A DNA stretch of 64,000 bases from Deltaproteobacteria bacterium. Lineage in GTDB: Bacteria > Myxococcota_A > UBA796 > GCA-2862545. The stretch is taken from positions 53,937 to 117,936 of the forward strand of contig SBGP01000046.1 of the NCBI GenBank assembly GCA_006226595.1, given 5' to 3'. Positions 1-8,331 of this stretch are shown in pieces (positions within the stretch are counted from its first letter, which is position 1; the number at the start of each line of letters is the position of its first letter). A program made the position numbers and the translations under genes. A model generated the notes under the pieces. That model searched no databases. It worked only from the letters and a program-made list of their open reading frames with translations, and was not told the origin of the DNA.

Positions 1-353
1 ACACCCTCGGCGATGCGCCCAAGCTCGACTTCGTGCCGATCTCCGCGCCCATCGACCGGGGCATTCTCGCCACGCTGCTCGTCACCGTGAAGCCCGGCAC
101 CCACGCCGAGTCGATCGTCGCCGACTTCGCGGCCAAGCACCCGCACATTCGCCTGCGCACGGGCTCTCCGGAGCTTCGCTTCGTGCGCGGCACGAGCTTC
201 TGCGACCTCTCCGTCTCTCAGGACGAAGACACGGTCGCGGTGCTCTCCGCCATCGACAACCTGGGCAAGGGGGCGGCCGGTCAGGCCCTCCAGTGCCTCG
301 ATCTGGCACTCGGGCTAGCCCCGTCCACGCTCACGCCCCCCGCGCTTCCGTAG
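1..353 (+). CDS. argC: N-acetyl-gamma-glutamyl-phosphate reductase, C-terminal part
   Basis: This is the last roughly 117 residues of ArgC, the NADPH-dependent reductase that makes the N-acyl-glutamate semialdehyde in arginine synthesis. The frame is open from base 3, so the gene begins outside the window. Recognisable ArgC features are the 'PIDRGILATLLV' segment, the 'VRGTSFCDLSV' strand and the C-terminal 'DNLGKGAAGQALQ' helix. The TAG stop at 351-353 is 4 bases before the argD start, so the two genes are in one operon. Because the neighbouring transcarbamylase looks succinyl-specific, the acyl group handled here may be succinyl rather than acetyl; that is an inference. Confidence 0.92.
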   Translation, partial: TLGDAPKLDFVPISAPIDRGILATLLVTVKPGTHAESIVADFAAKHPHIRLRTGSPELRFVRGTSFCDLSVSQDEDTVAVLSAIDNLGKGAAGQALQCLDLALGLAPSTLTPPALP

Positions 354-357
354 GTAC

Positions 358-1518
358 ATGACCATGTCCGTTGCACCGGCTCTGCCGCTTCCGCCGCCGC
401 TCCTCGACAACCTGGGCGCCGCCCAGCTGCCCGTCACCCTCGTGCGTGGCCAGGGTGCGCGAGTGTTCGACGACGCGGGCCGCGCGTACTGGGACTTCTA
501 CGGCGGCCACGCCGTGACCATGCTCGGTCAGGGGCACCCGCGGTGGGTGGCGGCGATCGCTGCACAGGCCGCGAAGCTGTCGTTCTGCACCACCATGACC
601 CCCACGCCGGTCCGAGACCGCGCGGCGACCGCGCTGTGCGCGTTCACCGGCATGGACGTGGCTTTCTTCGTGAACTCTGGCGCCGAGGCCAACGAGGCCG
701 CGCTGAAGATCGCGCGCAAGGCCACGGGCCGTCCGGTGGTGGTGTCGATGGTCAAGGGCTTCCACGGCCGGACGATGGGCGCGCTCGGCGTGACCTACAA
801 GTACCGGGATCAGCACGAGCCGGCGCATGGTGACGTGCGCTTCGTGCCCTTCGGCGACATCCAGGCGCTGCGCGACGCGATGGGCCCCGATGTGGCGGCG
901 GTCATGCTCGAGCCCGTGCAGGGCATCGCCGGCATCGTCGAGCCGCCCCCGGGCTACCTCGCGGCGGTCGAGGCCGCGTGCCGCCAGGAAGGCGCGCTGC
1001 TCATCTGCGACGAGGTCCAGTCGGGCATCGGACGCGCAGGCTGGCCGCTGCTGTCGATGAAGGAGGGCGTGCGCCCGGACATCGCGACTGTCGGCAAGGG
1101 CCTGGGCGGCGGCTTCCCGGTGGCGGCCACGCTGATGACCGAGGCGGTGGCGGCCACGGTGCAGCCGGGCGAGCACGGCACGACCTTCGGCGGTGGGCCG
1201 CTGGCCTGTGCGGCGGTCGAGGCGACCCTCAACATCCTCCGGGACGAGGGCCTGGTCGGTCGCGCGGCGCGGCTCGGCGAGCTGCTCAAGCTCGAGCTCT
1301 CCAAGATCGAGGGCGTGAACGAGGTGCGCGGCGGCGGCGTCTGGCTCGGCCTCGTGCTCGATCGTCCCGCCAAGCCGATCCAGATGGCACTGCTCGAGCG
1401 GGGCTTCATGTGTGGCACCTCGGGCGATCCGAATGTGCTGCGCCTGTGCCCGCCGGCGGTGCTGCCCGAGTCCGCGATCGGCGCCCTCGCAGCGTCGCTG
1501 CAGGCGGTGCTCGCGTGA
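358..1518 (+). CDS. argD: Acetylornithine (or succinylornithine) aminotransferase
   Basis: A 386-residue class III PLP aminotransferase of normal length for ArgD. It converts N-acyl-glutamate semialdehyde plus glutamate to N-acyl-ornithine. The family signature is clear: 'NSGAEANEAALKIAR' near residue 106, the cofactor-contacting 'ICDEVQSGIGRAG' near 216, and the Schiff-base lysine K247 in 'TVGKGLGGG'. It starts 4 bases after the argC stop; a second ATG two codons in is also possible. The stop overlaps the GTG of the next gene (GTGA), so the two are translationally coupled. ArgD enzymes often accept both acetylated and succinylated substrates, which fits the succinyl-type transcarbamylase downstream. 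Confidence 0.95.
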   Translation: MTMSVAPALPLPPPLLDNLGAAQLPVTLVRGQGARVFDDAGRAYWDFYGGHAVTMLGQGHPRWVAAIAAQAAKLSFCTTMTPTPVRDRAATALCAFTGMDVAFFVNSGAEANEAALKIARKATGRPVVVSMVKGFHGRTMGALGVTYKYRDQHEPAHGDVRFVPFGDIQALRDAMGPDVAAVMLEPVQGIAGIVEPPPGYLAAVEAACRQEGALLICDEVQSGIGRAGWPLLSMKEGVRPDIATVGKGLGGGFPVAATLMTEAVAATVQPGEHGTTFGGGPLACAAVEATLNILRDEGLVGRAARLGELLKLELSKIEGVNEVRGGGVWLGLVLDRPAKPIQMALLERGFMCGTSGDPNVLRLCPPAVLPESAIGALAASLQAVLA

Positions 1519-2498
1519 ACTTCCTCGACGGGACCGAGGCCGGCGCCGACGGCATCCTCACCCTCGCGAAGCGCGCGCTCGAGCTGCGTGCCGGGGCCAC
1601 GCCGACCCAGCACCCTGGAAAGCGCGTGGCAGCGGTGTTCCTGAACCCGAGCCTGCGGACCCGCACCTCCATGGAGGCGGCCTGTGGCGCCCTCGGTGCG
1701 CAGCCGCTGGTGATCACACCCGGCAAGGACGCGTGGGCTCTGGAGCTCGAAGACGTCGTCATGGACGGGGACAAGGCGGAGCACGTGCGCGAGGCGGCCG
1801 GCGTGCTGTCTCAGTTCGCAGATGTGCTGGCCGTGCGCGCGTTCGCTGGCCTCGTCGATGCCGAGGAGGACCGCCGGGATCCGATGATCTCCGCGTTCGC
1901 GGCGCACGCTTCGGTGCCGGTCGTGAACATGGAGAGCGCACTCTGGCATCCGCTCCAGGGGCTCGCCGACACCGCGACCTGGGTGAATCACCTCGGTGAC
2001 GACCTGCGCGGCAAGAAGATCGTGCTCACCTGGGCGCCACATCCGCGAGCGCTTCCCGCTGCCGTGCCGAACCAGGTGCTGCTCTCGGCGGCGCTGCAGG
2101 GCATGGACGTCACCGTCGCCCATCCCGAGGGCTTCGAGCTCGACCCGCAGATCGTGGCCCGCGCTACCTCGCTCGCCGCGGCGGGCGGGGGTGGCGTCTC
2201 GGTGCGCCACGACCAGGACTTCGGCGAGGCCGAGGTGGTGGTCGCGAAGTCATGGAGTGGCTTCTCGGGCTACGGCCGACGCGAGGCGGAAGCGGCCCAT
2301 CGCGCCGAGCTCGGCCACTGGACGGTGACTCCGGACAAGCTGCCCGCGAGCGCGGGCTTCATGCACTGCCTGCCCGTGCGTCGCGGCGTCGTCGTCGCGC
2401 CCGAGGTACTCGATGGACCGCAGTCCTGGGTACTCGAGGAGGCAGGCAATCGCCTGTGGACGGCGATGTCCCTTCTCGAAGCGATGCTCGCCGAGTAG
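1515..2498 (+). CDS. argF': ArgF'-type N-acylornithine carbamoyltransferase, probably succinylornithine-specific
   Basis: A 327-residue transcarbamylase starting at GTG inside the argD stop. The carbamoyl-phosphate loop is 'NPSLRTRTS' rather than the STRTR of ordinary ornithine carbamoyltransferase. The segments 'TPGKDAWALE', 'MDGDKAEH' and 'TWAPHPRALPAAVPN' are those of the AOTCase/SOTCase subfamily (Xanthomonas argF', Bacteroides argF'). The C-terminal 'FMHCLPVRR' is also typical. From memory, the overall match is closer to the Bacteroides fragilis succinylornithine enzyme. Residue A88 in 'GDKAEH' sits where the acetyl-specific enzymes have Glu and the Bacteroides enzyme has Pro. It would transfer a carbamoyl group to N-succinylornithine, giving succinylcitrulline. 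Subfamily is certain; the substrate is inferred. Confidence 0.9.
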   Translation: MNFLDGTEAGADGILTLAKRALELRAGATPTQHPGKRVAAVFLNPSLRTRTSMEAACGALGAQPLVITPGKDAWALELEDVVMDGDKAEHVREAAGVLSQFADVLAVRAFAGLVDAEEDRRDPMISAFAAHASVPVVNMESALWHPLQGLADTATWVNHLGDDLRGKKIVLTWAPHPRALPAAVPNQVLLSAALQGMDVTVAHPEGFELDPQIVARATSLAAAGGGGVSVRHDQDFGEAEVVVAKSWSGFSGYGRREAEAAHRAELGHWTVTPDKLPASAGFMHCLPVRRGVVVAPEVLDGPQSWVLEEAGNRLWTAMSLLEAMLAE

Positions 2499-2553
2499 GG
2501 TTCGCTCCCCCCAAACCCCCAGGCTTCGCCGCCACGAAGCCCGAGAGAATCGA

Positions 2554-3468
2554 ATGACCGCCGAGCTCGGCCTCCTCGAAGCCATTCCCTACCTCCGCGC
2601 CTACGCTGGCCAGACCTTCGTGATCAAGGTCGGCGGTGAGCTGCTCGATGCCGAGCGCTCGCTGGGCGCCATCGCCACCGATGTGGCCGCGCTGCATCGC
2701 CTGGGCATCCGCGTTGTGCTCGTGCACGGCGGTGGACCTCAGCTCGATCAGGCGGCCAAGGACCTCGGGGTGAAGACCGAGCGCGTCGCGGGTCGTCGCG
2801 TGACCAGTCCAGAGCTGATCGACGCCGCGGTCATGGTGTGGCGCGGGCGGCTGAACACGCTGCTCGTCACGACCCTGCTCGCGCAGGGTGAGGCCGCGGT
2901 GGGCCTCTCCGGCGCCGACGGCCGCCTGGTCCAGGCGCAGCCCCGTCCGCCTGCCGTGGTCACCGAGGACGACGGCACCCGGGTGAAGGTGGACTACGGG
3001 CAGGTCGGCGACGTGAGCCAGGTCGACGTGACCGTCCTCGAGAGCCTGCTCGCGTCGAGTGCGATCCCCGTGATCAGCCCGCTGGCTGTCGGGCCCGAAG
3101 CGCAGGTGCTCAACGTGAACGCCGACACGGTCGCGACGGAGCTCGCGGTCGCGCTGGGCGCTGCCAAGCTGATTCTCGTCACCCGCGCCCCCGGCATCCT
3201 CGCCAACCCCGAGGAGCCGGCCTCGGTGCTCCCGTTCACCGACCTGCAGGGCCTGGAACAGCTGGAGCGCGACGGCGTGCTGTCCGGCGGCATGCGTCCG
3301 AAGGTCGCGGCCATCCGTCGGGCACTCCGCGGCGGTGTGCCGAGAGTGCACGTGGTCGACGGGCGCCAACCCCACACGATCCTCCGTGAAGTGTTCACCA
3401 CGGACGGCGCGGGCACGCTCGTCGTTGCCGATGGCGACGAGACCGCCGCCGAAGTGGTGGTGGGGTAG
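2554..3468 (+). CDS. argB: N-acetylglutamate kinase family (amino acid kinase)
   Basis: A 304-residue amino-acid kinase, the length expected for ArgB. It phosphorylates the gamma-carboxyl of N-acylglutamate. Visible motifs are the ATP-phosphate-binding K25 in 'FVIKVGGELL', the glycine-rich 'LVHGGGPQLD' at about 57-66, 'QVLNVNADTVA' and the C-terminal 'GVLSGGMRPKVAA'. The ATG at 2554 was chosen because it gives the usual N-terminus; the frame is open further upstream into argF'. A 55-base spacer separates it from argF', so it is probably in the same transcript. With argC, argD and argF' it supplies four steps of acylated arginine synthesis; argJ/argE, argG and argH are not in the window. Confidence 0.93.
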   Translation: MTAELGLLEAIPYLRAYAGQTFVIKVGGELLDAERSLGAIATDVAALHRLGIRVVLVHGGGPQLDQAAKDLGVKTERVAGRRVTSPELIDAAVMVWRGRLNTLLVTTLLAQGEAAVGLSGADGRLVQAQPRPPAVVTEDDGTRVKVDYGQVGDVSQVDVTVLESLLASSAIPVISPLAVGPEAQVLNVNADTVATELAVALGAAKLILVTRAPGILANPEEPASVLPFTDLQGLEQLERDGVLSGGMRPKVAAIRRALRGGVPRVHVVDGRQPHTILREVFTTDGAGTLVVADGDETAAEVVVG

Positions 3469-3484
3469 TGGTAACCTTGGGGTC

Positions 3485-5173
3485 GTGGGCAAAGACTTCC
3501 AGCTGATCGAACCCCTGCACCGCCTGCTGCGTCGCCAAGCACTGCGCGCGGGCGTGGACCTCGACGACCTGGACCCCGCGGTCGCAGCCCTCCTGCTCGA
3601 TGTGAGCAGGTCCTATGAGCAATCCGAGGCGGACCGTGCGCTGGCCGATCGGGTCCATCACCTGGCACAGCAGGAGCTCGAGCTCGTCCACGAGCGCAGC
3701 AGTGAGCGGTTCACGCGGCTCGAGAGCGTGTTGTCCACGCTTGCCGAAGGCATCGCGCACATCGATGCCAAGGGTCGCATCACGTTCGCGAACCGGGCCT
3801 TTCGGGAGTTTGCGTGTCGCGGTGACGTCGAGGGGCAGCGCCTGCTCGAGGTCCTCTCCTTTCTCGATGCCGACGGCCGCCGAGTCCACGAACTGCCCGA
3901 CCAGCTGCATGGCTTCATCGAGCCGCCGATGGGCATGCCGGTCCGGGTCATGGTGAGTCGCACCGAGGTCGAGGGCGGCTCGGTTGTGGCGATTCTCGAC
4001 GTGCAGGAGGAGTGGTCCGCGTGGCGCGCTGCGGAGCGCGCGGCCCTGGAGAGCGAGCGCGCGCAAGCCGCGGATGCCGCCAAGTCGAGCTTCCTCGCGA
4101 GCCTCAGCCACGAGTTCCGGACGCCGCTGAACGGTGTCGTGGTACTCGCCCAGCTCTTCGCGGAGGACACGACGCTCTCCGAGGAGCAGCGGGAGCGCGC
4201 CGAGGTGCTGCGGGCGAGTGGCGAGGCCCTGCTCGCGCTTGTCGGCGACGTGCTCGATCTCTCGCGCATCGAGAGTGGTCGGGTCGAGGTCGAGGCCGTC
4301 CCCACGCTGGTGGCGGACTTCGTGCGCGAGGTCTCCGTCGTGTTCGGGCTTCACGCGGATTCAAAGGAGCTCGCGTTCGTCGTCGAGGTGGATCCCTCCG
4401 TTCCGCCGGCGTTGATGCTCGATCGAGACCACGTGAGGCAGGTGATGATCAACCTGCTGGGCAACGCGCTGAAGTTCACGAGTGAGGGAACGGTCTCGCT
4501 CCGGGCGCGGTGGGACGTCGGCTCGCTGGTGCTCGAGGTGCGAGACACGGGGCCCGGGATTCCCGAGGACCGACTCGAGGCCATCCTCGAGCCCTTCACC
4601 CAGGTCAGCCGAGCTGTGACCCGGCAGCACGGCGGCACGGGGCTAGGGCTCGCGATCAGCCTGGGGCTCGTGCAGGCGATGGGCGGCAACCTCAGCATCG
4701 CGTCCACGGTGGGGGAGGGGTCGACGTTCACCGTCGTGCTTCCCGCCGAGGCGTGTGACGCACCGGACATCAATGCGACCACGCTGGTCCCGGGGACCGG
4801 GATGCGCGTGCTGCTCGTCGACGACAACCCCGTGAACCGCCTCGTCGCCAAGGCCATGCTCAAGCCCGCGGGGCTCGAGATCGTCGAGGCCGAGGATGCG
4901 GAGGCGGCGCTCGCGCTCGCGCTCGACGACTTCGATCTGGTGCTTCTCGATGTGCACCTGCCCGGCATGTCCGGACTCGAAGCGGCGCAGATCATGAAGG
5001 AACGCGGGGTGACGGCGCACATCGTCGCGGTGACCGCGAACGCGACGACCGAGATGCGAGACCTCTGCGTGAGTGCGGGTATGGACGGCTTTCTCACCAA
5101 GCCGCTCCGGCGTGAGCAGGTGACCACCATCCTCGCCGAGGCCGCGGCGGCGCGCGAGCTCTTCGCACCGTGA
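3485..5173 (+). CDS. Hybrid sensor histidine kinase / response regulator
   Basis: A cytoplasmic 562-residue hybrid kinase with no membrane segment. After a helical N-terminus comes a PAS-like region (about residues 80-165), then a coiled linker and a HisKA domain with phospho-acceptor H209 in 'SLSHEFRTPLNG'. The HATPase has N-box 'NLLGNALKFT', G1 'DTGPGIPED' and G2 'GGTGLGLAIS'. A C-terminal receiver domain carries 'LLVDDNPVNR', phospho-acceptor D489 in 'LLDVHLPG' and the conserved lysine in 'FLTKPL'. The GTG at 3485, 16 bases after argB, is the preferred start because the frame upstream runs through argB. The signal and output are unknown. Proximity to argB suggests co-transcription but not necessarily a role in arginine control. 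Confidence 0.9.
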   Translation: MGKDFQLIEPLHRLLRRQALRAGVDLDDLDPAVAALLLDVSRSYEQSEADRALADRVHHLAQQELELVHERSSERFTRLESVLSTLAEGIAHIDAKGRITFANRAFREFACRGDVEGQRLLEVLSFLDADGRRVHELPDQLHGFIEPPMGMPVRVMVSRTEVEGGSVVAILDVQEEWSAWRAAERAALESERAQAADAAKSSFLASLSHEFRTPLNGVVVLAQLFAEDTTLSEEQRERAEVLRASGEALLALVGDVLDLSRIESGRVEVEAVPTLVADFVREVSVVFGLHADSKELAFVVEVDPSVPPALMLDRDHVRQVMINLLGNALKFTSEGTVSLRARWDVGSLVLEVRDTGPGIPEDRLEAILEPFTQVSRAVTRQHGGTGLGLAISLGLVQAMGGNLSIASTVGEGSTFTVVLPAEACDAPDINATTLVPGTGMRVLLVDDNPVNRLVAKAMLKPAGLEIVEAEDAEAALALALDDFDLVLLDVHLPGMSGLEAAQIMKERGVTAHIVAVTANATTEMRDLCVSAGMDGFLTKPLRREQVTTILAEAAAARELFAP

Positions 5174-5200
5174 TACGCGTGCCTCCTGAATGGAGGACAC

Positions 5201-5551
5201 ATGCTCACGGTGTTTGGCATCCCGAACTGCGGCACGGTGAAGAAGGCGCGTTCCTGGCTCGACGCGCGCGGCGTGGACTACACCTTCGTGGACTTCCGCA
5301 AGACCCCGCCTCCGGCCGAGCAGGTCGCAGGCTGGGTCGACGCGCTGGGCTCGGCGAAGATGCGGAATACGAGCGGCGGCTCGTACCGAGCCCTCCCCGA
5401 GGACAAGAAGAGCTGGGACGACGCCCGCTGGAAGGCGGCGTTCGCGGGTGACCCGATGCTCATCAAGCGTCCGCTGATCGAGAAGGACGGCGTGGCCGTG
5501 CTGGCGGGCTTCCGCGGCAGCGACGACGATCTCGCGGCCACGCTGCTCTGA
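5201..5551 (+). CDS. ArsC/Spx family (YffB-like) thioredoxin-fold protein
   Basis: A 116-residue member of the arsenate reductase-like ArsC/YffB family. The N-terminal 'VFGIPNCGTVKKARSWL' is the family signature, with one cysteine at residue 11 and no CXXC. The rest ('KRPLIEKDG', 'VLAGFRG') matches the C-terminal half, in which the arginine of the RP motif helps bind the thiolate. YffB-type proteins are usually annotated as putative reductases of unknown substrate, and true arsenate reduction is not supported by any ars gene nearby. A good Shine-Dalgarno (GGAGG, 5 bases before ATG) fixes the start. The stop is directly adjacent to the stop of the convergent gene. Confidence 0.88.
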   Translation: MLTVFGIPNCGTVKKARSWLDARGVDYTFVDFRKTPPPAEQVAGWVDALGSAKMRNTSGGSYRALPEDKKSWDDARWKAAFAGDPMLIKRPLIEKDGVAVLAGFRGSDDDLAATLL

Positions 5552-6091
5552 TCAGCGCTTCACGGTGAGGCCTAGGCCCACCTGGCCGGCGAAGCTGGCG
5601 GGGATGCCCGGGGAGAGCACCGTGCCGGTGGCGCCGCGCAGTCCGAGGGCGACGTTCCCGAAGCGCGGGCCGACGAAGGTCTCGACGAGCAGGGGGACAC
5701 GCGCGGTCCAGCCTCCGACGAAGGTCATCGCGAAGGGAATCGCGGGCCCGATGGTCCAGCCGAAGCGCTCTCCGCGGTAGCCGCCGTGAAGGGCGAGTAC
5801 TGCGGTCACGTAGGGCAGTGGCCGGGCGAGTCCCATGCCGAAGCCAAAGGCCCCGTGGAGGTCCGCGCCCCAGCCATCCGGCTTGCCGAGCGGGCGGCGC
5901 TCCACCGCGGTGAGCTCGACGGCGCCGAGGTCCGTACGCAAGCTGGCGGCCACCCCGAAGTCGTCAAGGAACCACACGACGGCGCTCGTCTCCGGCGTGC
6001 CGACGTGAATGGCGAAGTCGCCCTGGAGGGGCTCGCGTGCGGCGATCGGGTCGGCCAGGGCCGTAGACAGGACGAGGGCGAGGAGGGTCAC
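5552..6091 (-). CDS. Exported protein, possibly a small outer-membrane beta-barrel
   Basis: No family recognised. The 179-residue product starts with a short signal peptide ('LLALVLSTALA'). It then consists of alternating hydrophobic and glycine-rich stretches such as 'GAFGFGMGLARPLPY' and 'GPRFGNVALGLRG', ending in 'VGLGLTVKR'. This pattern suggests an eight- to ten-strand barrel or beta sandwich. The GTG start at 6091 overlaps the TGA of the upstream lipoprotein hydrolase (GTGA), so the two genes are coupled. A second in-frame GTG lies three codons upstream. Stop codons of this gene and of the convergent ArsC-like gene are adjacent, leaving no room for a terminator. Confidence 0.7.
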   Translation of the reverse strand: MTLLALVLSTALADPIAAREPLQGDFAIHVGTPETSAVVWFLDDFGVAASLRTDLGAVELTAVERRPLGKPDGWGADLHGAFGFGMGLARPLPYVTAVLALHGGYRGERFGWTIGPAIPFAMTFVGGWTARVPLLVETFVGPRFGNVALGLRGATGTVLSPGIPASFAGQVGLGLTVKR

Positions 6092-6933
6092 GGGTTCCAC
6101 TCCACGTTCGGGAAGGTGCCGTCGGCGAGAGCCTGGGCGGCGTCGGCATCGCCGCCGATCTCCGCGTCGAGCCAGGTGTCGAGCACGAACAGGGCGTCCA
6201 CGCGGGTCTGCGCATCGGGCCGTGTGGCGACGCCGTCTCGTGACAGCTCGCCTTCGCTCGGGTCGTCCGTCCACGCGTAGTGGTTCATGCCGTCGATGCG
6301 AGCGAAGTTGGCCGGCACGTCGAAGCGGTCGACGGCGGCTCGCGCTTCGCTCTCGTCACCGCCGTCCTCGGAGCCCCACAGGGAGAGCAGGCTGCCCTCG
6401 GTGCGCTGCTCGACGGGCGTGAAGCCGGCGGGGAACGAGGCGAGGAGCGCCAGGCCGGCGTAGCGGTCGTCTCGGGCCCAGAGGCCGCTCGCAATCACCC
6501 CGCCCAGCGAGTGGCCCATGGTTGCCCACGGCGCGGCTTCGTCCACGCGGTCGCCCAGCTCGCGGCGGAGCAGGTCTTCGACGGCGAGGTCGCTGTTGCC
6601 GCTCTGGGTGATGGCGAGGTCACCGTCGTGCTCGGCGAGGACCACCGCGTAGCCTCGGGAGGCCATGTGCGCGGCAATCCAGTGGTACCGGGCGTCGTCG
6701 ACCAGGCCGCCGTGGACGAAGGTCACCAGCGGGTACGGGGCCTCGCCTCCGGTGGGGGTGACGAACGCGTAGTGCAGTCGCTCGGTCACCCGGGCCTGGG
6801 TGTCGATCTCGTAGAGGTCGGCGCCAAGCGGGCCGCGTGCGCCGCTCGTGCCGTCCGCATCGGGGTCCTCTGGGAGGAGCTCCGATGGCGTGAGCGAGCA
6901 GGCCGTGAGGGCGAGCAGGGTCAGGAAGCGCAT
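6088..6933 (-). CDS. Lipoprotein alpha/beta hydrolase (lipase/esterase-like)
   Basis: A 281-residue secreted hydrolase. The N-terminus 'MRFLTLLALTAC' is a lipoprotein signal ending in the lipobox LTAC. The nucleophile elbow is 'TMGHSLGG'. An oxyanion segment 'TFVHGGLVDDARYHW' precedes it, and the likely catalytic histidine is in 'GMNHYAW' near the C-terminus. The fold and spacing match the chlorophyllase / polyhydroxybutyrate-depolymerase-like hydrolases, but the substrate cannot be read from the sequence. It is the first gene of a two-gene unit with the small barrel-like protein and is divergent from the TMEM43-family gene. The ATG at 6933 gives the complete signal peptide, which decides the start. 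Confidence 0.82.
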   Translation of the reverse strand: MRFLTLLALTACSLTPSELLPEDPDADGTSGARGPLGADLYEIDTQARVTERLHYAFVTPTGGEAPYPLVTFVHGGLVDDARYHWIAAHMASRGYAVVLAEHDGDLAITQSGNSDLAVEDLLRRELGDRVDEAAPWATMGHSLGGVIASGLWARDDRYAGLALLASFPAGFTPVEQRTEGSLLSLWGSEDGGDESEARAAVDRFDVPANFARIDGMNHYAWTDDPSEGELSRDGVATRPDAQTRVDALFVLDTWLDAEIGGDADAAQALADGTFPNVEWNP

Positions 6934-7068
6934 GCCCGTCGGTATCTCGCCACCGGATTTGCGAGGTGCATCGCGCCGTTGCTCCCACCGCGCTACGCTT
7001 GCCCTGGATTCCGCCGCTGCACTGGCGACCTCCGCCCACGCGGAGGCCTTTCTTGGAGGTTTCACCCC

Positions 7069-8271
7069 ATGTCCGACTCGGTCACCGAAGTCACTACAGA
7101 GGGCTTCTTTTCCAAGCTCATGGAGAGCATCAAGGGCGTGCTCTTCGGGCTCTTGCTGTTCATCGTCGCGTTCCCCTGCCTGATCTGGAACGAGTGGAGC
7201 GCGGTCAACCGCTACCAGACGCTCGCCATGGGCCAGGCGGCCGCCATCGAGGTCTCCGCCGACACGGTCGACGGGGGCAACGAGGGCAAGCTCGTGCACC
7301 TCTCGGGCAAGGCGACCACCGACGAGACGCTCACGGACGTGCAGTTCGGCGTCTCCGAGAACGCGATCAAGCTCGATCGCGAGGTCGAGATGTACCAGTG
7401 GGTGCAGCACGAGGAGAAGAAGTCGGAGAAGAAGGTCGGCGGCAAGACCGAGACCACCACGACCTACACCTGGTCGAAGGAGTGGAAGGGCTCGCTGGTC
7501 AGCTCGTCGAGCTTCAAGGCGAAGGTCGACCCGGTCACCAAGGAAGCCCTGGTGAACCCGTCGGCCATGCCGTACGAGGACGCGGACTTCGCGGCCAAGA
7601 AGGTGACGGTGGGCGCGTTCGACCTGTCGGTTGGCCTCGTGAACCGGCTCACGGCCTGGGAGGACCGCACCGTCAGTGCGGATGACCTCGCGGTCGCCCC
7701 CGACGCGGTCAAGGGCAGCCTGCAGGTGCACGATGGCGGCTACTACCTCGGCGCCAACCCTTCGAGCCCGTCCATTGGTGACGTGCGCATCAAGTACCGC
7801 ATGGTGAAGCCGGCGGTGGTCACCGTCGTCGCTGCCCAGAAGAACAAGACCCTGGACGCCTGGGAGTCTCCCGGTGGAACCGGCAGCATCGCCGAGCTTC
7901 GCGCGGGGACTCTCTCCAAGGACGAGATGTTCGAGGCGGCGGTCAGCGACCGTGCGCTGATGAGCTGGATCATTCGCTTCGGCGGCTTCCTGGCGATGTT
8001 CTTCGGCATCACCATGATCCTGCGGCCGTTCGTGGTCCTTGGCGACGTCATTCCGTTCGTCGGCAACTTCTTGGCGATGGGCTCGGCCATCCTCGGGTTC
8101 TTCCTCGCCGCGATCCTGTCGCTGGGCACGATCGCCATCGGCTGGATCATCGCTCGTCCGATCCTCGGCATGGTGCTGTGCTCGATCACCGTGCTCCTGT
8201 TCGGTGCGATGGTCGCCGGCGCCTTCACGCTGGGTCGCGCGCGCATGAAGGCCCGCGAGGCGGCCGCCTAG
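7069..8271 (+). CDS. TMEM43 family membrane protein
   Basis: A 400-residue protein with the layout of the TMEM43/LUMA family. One membrane segment near the N-terminus ('VLFGLLLFIVAFPCLIWNEWSAV', shown here in part) is followed by a large extracytoplasmic or lumenal domain. A cluster of three to four hydrophobic helices forms roughly the last 100 residues. The 'NEWSAVNRY' after helix 1 and 'NPSAMPYEDADFAAKKVTVGAF'-type block in the middle are family features. In bacteria the function is unknown; the eukaryotic relatives are in the inner nuclear membrane. The ATG at 7069 has a strong GGAGG eight bases upstream. A terminator hairpin follows at 8291. Confidence 0.8.
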   Translation: MSDSVTEVTTEGFFSKLMESIKGVLFGLLLFIVAFPCLIWNEWSAVNRYQTLAMGQAAAIEVSADTVDGGNEGKLVHLSGKATTDETLTDVQFGVSENAIKLDREVEMYQWVQHEEKKSEKKVGGKTETTTTYTWSKEWKGSLVSSSSFKAKVDPVTKEALVNPSAMPYEDADFAAKKVTVGAFDLSVGLVNRLTAWEDRTVSADDLAVAPDAVKGSLQVHDGGYYLGANPSSPSIGDVRIKYRMVKPAVVTVVAAQKNKTLDAWESPGGTGSIAELRAGTLSKDEMFEAAVSDRALMSWIIRFGGFLAMFFGITMILRPFVVLGDVIPFVGNFLAMGSAILGFFLAAILSLGTIAIGWIIARPILGMVLCSITVLLFGAMVAGAFTLGRARMKAREAAA

Positions 8272-8290
8272 CGGCTCGCTTCGAGGTCTC

Positions 8291-8325
8291 GAGGGCTCGC
8301 GGTTCGCCGCGGGCCCTCTGTGTTT
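8291..8325 (+). terminator. Rho-independent-like terminator after the TMEM43 gene
   Basis: A 12-bp stem (8291-8302 with 8307-8318, one G-T pair) closes a TTCG tetraloop and is followed by a T-rich tract (TGTGTTTGT). It lies 20 bases after the stop codon and just beyond the end of the convergent ABC ATPase gene. Confidence 0.75.
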
Positions 8326-8331
8326 GTGGGG

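Noticed and set aside
331..1176. Long open frame antisense to argD, and many similar long frames opposite or shifted relative to real genes
   Set aside because: They arise from high GC at third codon positions; their translations are Arg/His/Gly-rich, match no family and have no ribosome-binding sites.
5201..5551. Annotation of the ArsC-like gene as a true arsenate reductase
   Set aside because: The sequence belongs to the YffB-like branch, and no arsenic-resistance gene is adjacent, so only the fold family is claimed.
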